NCBI GenBank assembly: GCA_003235605.1
Contig: QJVU01000344.1
Coordinates: 1-8,064 of the forward strand
DNA length: 8,064 nt
Source of the DNA: Planctomycetota bacterium
GTDB taxonomy: Bacteria > Planctomycetota > UBA1135 > UBA2386
Direction of reading: 5' to 3'
Shown here piece by piece: positions 6,476-8,064 of the stretch. A program made the position numbers and the translations under genes. A model generated the notes under the pieces. The model was not told the DNA's origin and made no database searches. It saw only the letters and a program-made list of their open reading frames with translations. Every line of letters starts with the position of its first letter. Positions within the stretch are counted from its first letter, which is position 1.

Positions 6476-8064
6476 ATGAGGCAGTTCAAGACAGTCGTGC
6501 TCCTGTCCGCCGCGGCAGCCATGTTCGCTCTCGCCAGCCTGGCTGCCCTGTGGCCCACCGAGGAGATCGTCGTCGACCAGACGGCCTCGCAGAGCGAGGA
6601 GCAGCATGCGACAGCCGCGCCCGATCCCTTGGACGAAGGCCGCGAGGTGCTCCGAAACCCCGGCTGGTACGGTGCCCCAGTGGGAAGCCGGTTCCGCTAT
6701 CGCTGCGTGGCGGACACCCAGATGACAGTCCGCCAGGGCAAGGGCGGTTCCTCCGAGCGTCTGGCTGTTGGCATCCGGGGACAGCTGGAGGTGCTCGTGG
6801 TCACCCGTCGCAATGGTGAAATGGTGCTGCAGATGGCCTTCCCTGGCGTTCGCTTCCAGGCAGCGGACCATGCTACCTGCCAGAAGCTCCAGGCAGCGCT
6901 GGTCCGTCCGTTCCTCGTGCGGACTTCATCGACGGGCAACACCAAGGGCTACCGCTTCGGTCCGGGACTGGGCGCCTCGACCCGGCGCTGGATTCGCGCG
7001 CTGGTCTCGGCCTGGCGGGTGGTTGCGCCCGAGGCCGAGGAGGCCGAGTGGGCCGCGAAGGAGGGCGATGGAATGGGCTGGGCGCGAACCGAGTACCGCG
7101 CCGTCGCCCTTGAAGGACAGATGCTCCACGTCGAGCGCGCGCGCCTGGTCCAGCACGAACGTGTGCCACCCGGCGAAACCATCCAGGCCGGCCCCGAGGC
7201 GGATGGCCGAGGCCAGGCCTGCCTCGACGGAACGATCCGGTGGCTTCGATCCTGTCGCTGGGAGGACCGCTCCTATTCCGCGATCGCGGAAGCCGATGTC
7301 CAGCTCTCGGGCTGGTGGCGGAGCAGCTACCAGATGATCAGCCACGCAACCGTCCCCGTTTCCGCGCTGCCGCGGGTGGCGTGGGACGAGCCATGGGACG
7401 GCGCCGTAGGATCACCGGAGCTCGACGACGCCGAAGCTGCCCGGAACGAGGCGGAGCAGATGCGCGCGTTGCTGGCCGGAGTCACGTGCATCGAGCTGAC
7501 CACCAAGCTCGCCGAGCTGGCGAGGTTGGACAAGTTCGACAGCCCGGAGATGCATGAGGCCATCGAGCATCTGGCCTGGCTCGTGCGCCTGCGTCCGGAC
7601 ACGCTGCGGGAGCTGCACGTCCTGACCAACGAGCCGACCACCGACCCGAAGTTGGCGGCACTGGTCCTGAACGCCATCGGCACGGCCGGCACCCCTGCGG
7701 CCCAGGTCCAGCTCGGCGGGATCCTCGGCAACGTGAACCACAAGGAGGCCCGGCGCGTGGCCGCGGCACACGCATTGTTCCAGACCGCGAAGCCGACCCC
7801 AACGGTGCTGGACGGGATCCACGCCATCGCTGCAGCACCACACGAGGTTCCCGGCGTCGCGGGCACCAGCATGTTACTGCTGGGGGCGCTCGTGTCCGGG
7901 CTGCCGGAGGGAGCACCGGAACGCGTCCAGGCGCAGTCGCGCCTGCTGGCTCTGGAAGGCCATGCCCTCCGTGCAGGCCTCAAGGTCGACTGGCTCGAGG
8001 CCTTGGGCAATGCCCGGATGGTGAAGCAGGCTGCGCGCTTCCTGCAGGACGAGGACCCGGAGAT
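6476..8064 (+). CDS. Envelope protein with a possible vitellogenin_N/lipid-transfer-like and helical-repeat layout (3' truncated)
   Basis: The frame is open from ATG 6476 to the window end, giving 529 codons plus two bases. The start lies 46 nt after the kinase stop. GGAGG at 6446-6450 is too far upstream to be a normal ribosome-binding site. Residues about 6-26 form a hydrophobic signal peptide or anchor, followed by an acidic Gln/Glu/Ala-rich linker. Residues about 70-235 look beta-rich, opening with GSRFRYRC, then alternating hydrophobic strands and a RRWIRALVSAW helix near 170. From about 325 the protein is helical, with repeat-like units such as LAALVLNAIGTAGTPAAQVQL resembling HEAT or vitellogenin helical repeats. 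A sheet opening with G..(F/Y).Y followed by a helical horseshoe is the layout of the N-terminal module of large lipid transfer proteins. I infer that likeness from layout and short motifs only. Co-transcription with the kinase is likely; it may be a client or partner. Confidence 0.8.
   Translation, partial: MRQFKTVVLLSAAAAMFALASLAALWPTEEIVVDQTASQSEEQHATAAPDPLDEGREVLRNPGWYGAPVGSRFRYRCVADTQMTVRQGKGGSSERLAVGIRGQLEVLVVTRRNGEMVLQMAFPGVRFQAADHATCQKLQAALVRPFLVRTSSTGNTKGYRFGPGLGASTRRWIRALVSAWRVVAPEAEEAEWAAKEGDGMGWARTEYRAVALEGQMLHVERARLVQHERVPPGETIQAGPEADGRGQACLDGTIRWLRSCRWEDRSYSAIAEADVQLSGWWRSSYQMISHATVPVSALPRVAWDEPWDGAVGSPELDDAEAARNEAEQMRALLAGVTCIELTTKLAELARLDKFDSPEMHEAIEHLAWLVRLRPDTLRELHVLTNEPTTDPKLAALVLNAIGTAGTPAAQVQLGGILGNVNHKEARRVAAAHALFQTAKPTPTVLDGIHAIAAAPHEVPGVAGTSMLLLGALVSGLPEGAPERVQAQSRLLALEGHALRAGLKVDWLEALGNARMVKQAARFLQDEDPE

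Overview
The window is high-GC DNA with every supported gene on the + strand. It most likely comes from a planctomycete (Planctomycetota). Three things suggest this: secreted proteins ending in a GxGCxGSxGVP...QA...D...SNA-type C-terminal domain; a membrane-anchored Hanks-type kinase of the LRGDLDW...EKDRSRRY subfamily fused to a formylglycine-generating-enzyme (SUMF1) fold; and start codons with no convincing Shine-Dalgarno sequence. The phylum is an inference from sequence style, not a database result.

Layout: 1-249 is the 3' end of a secreted-type protein gene cut by the window edge. 371-1492 encodes a complete exported protein of unknown function whose last third looks like a divergent version of the same C-terminal domain. 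1493-2259 is a 767-nt stretch with no intact gene. It holds recognisable debris: a kinase glycine-loop relic (1552-1611), a three-copy 12-nt repeat (1687-1722), and a frameshifted, internally deleted relic of a secreted protein with the same terminal domain (1662-2029). 2260-3660 encodes an exported six-repeat kelch beta-propeller with the terminal domain intact.

3793-6429 encodes an 878-residue transmembrane Ser/Thr kinase. Its kinase motifs are complete, but its C-terminal SUMF1-like domain lacks both cysteines of active formylglycine-generating enzymes, so that domain is more plausibly a binding or sensing module. Forty-six nucleotides downstream, an open frame runs from 6476 off the end of the window (529 codons seen). 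It has an N-terminal hydrophobic segment, a beta-rich region and then a helical-repeat region. The layout recalls the N-terminal module of large lipid transfer proteins (vitellogenin_N-like), a tentative call.

Together the first half looks like a cluster of cell-surface or exported proteins sharing a terminal domain, shaped by duplication and decay. The second half looks like a two-gene unit coupling a membrane kinase to an envelope protein. No RNA genes, CRISPR array, insertion sequence or attachment site was recognised.
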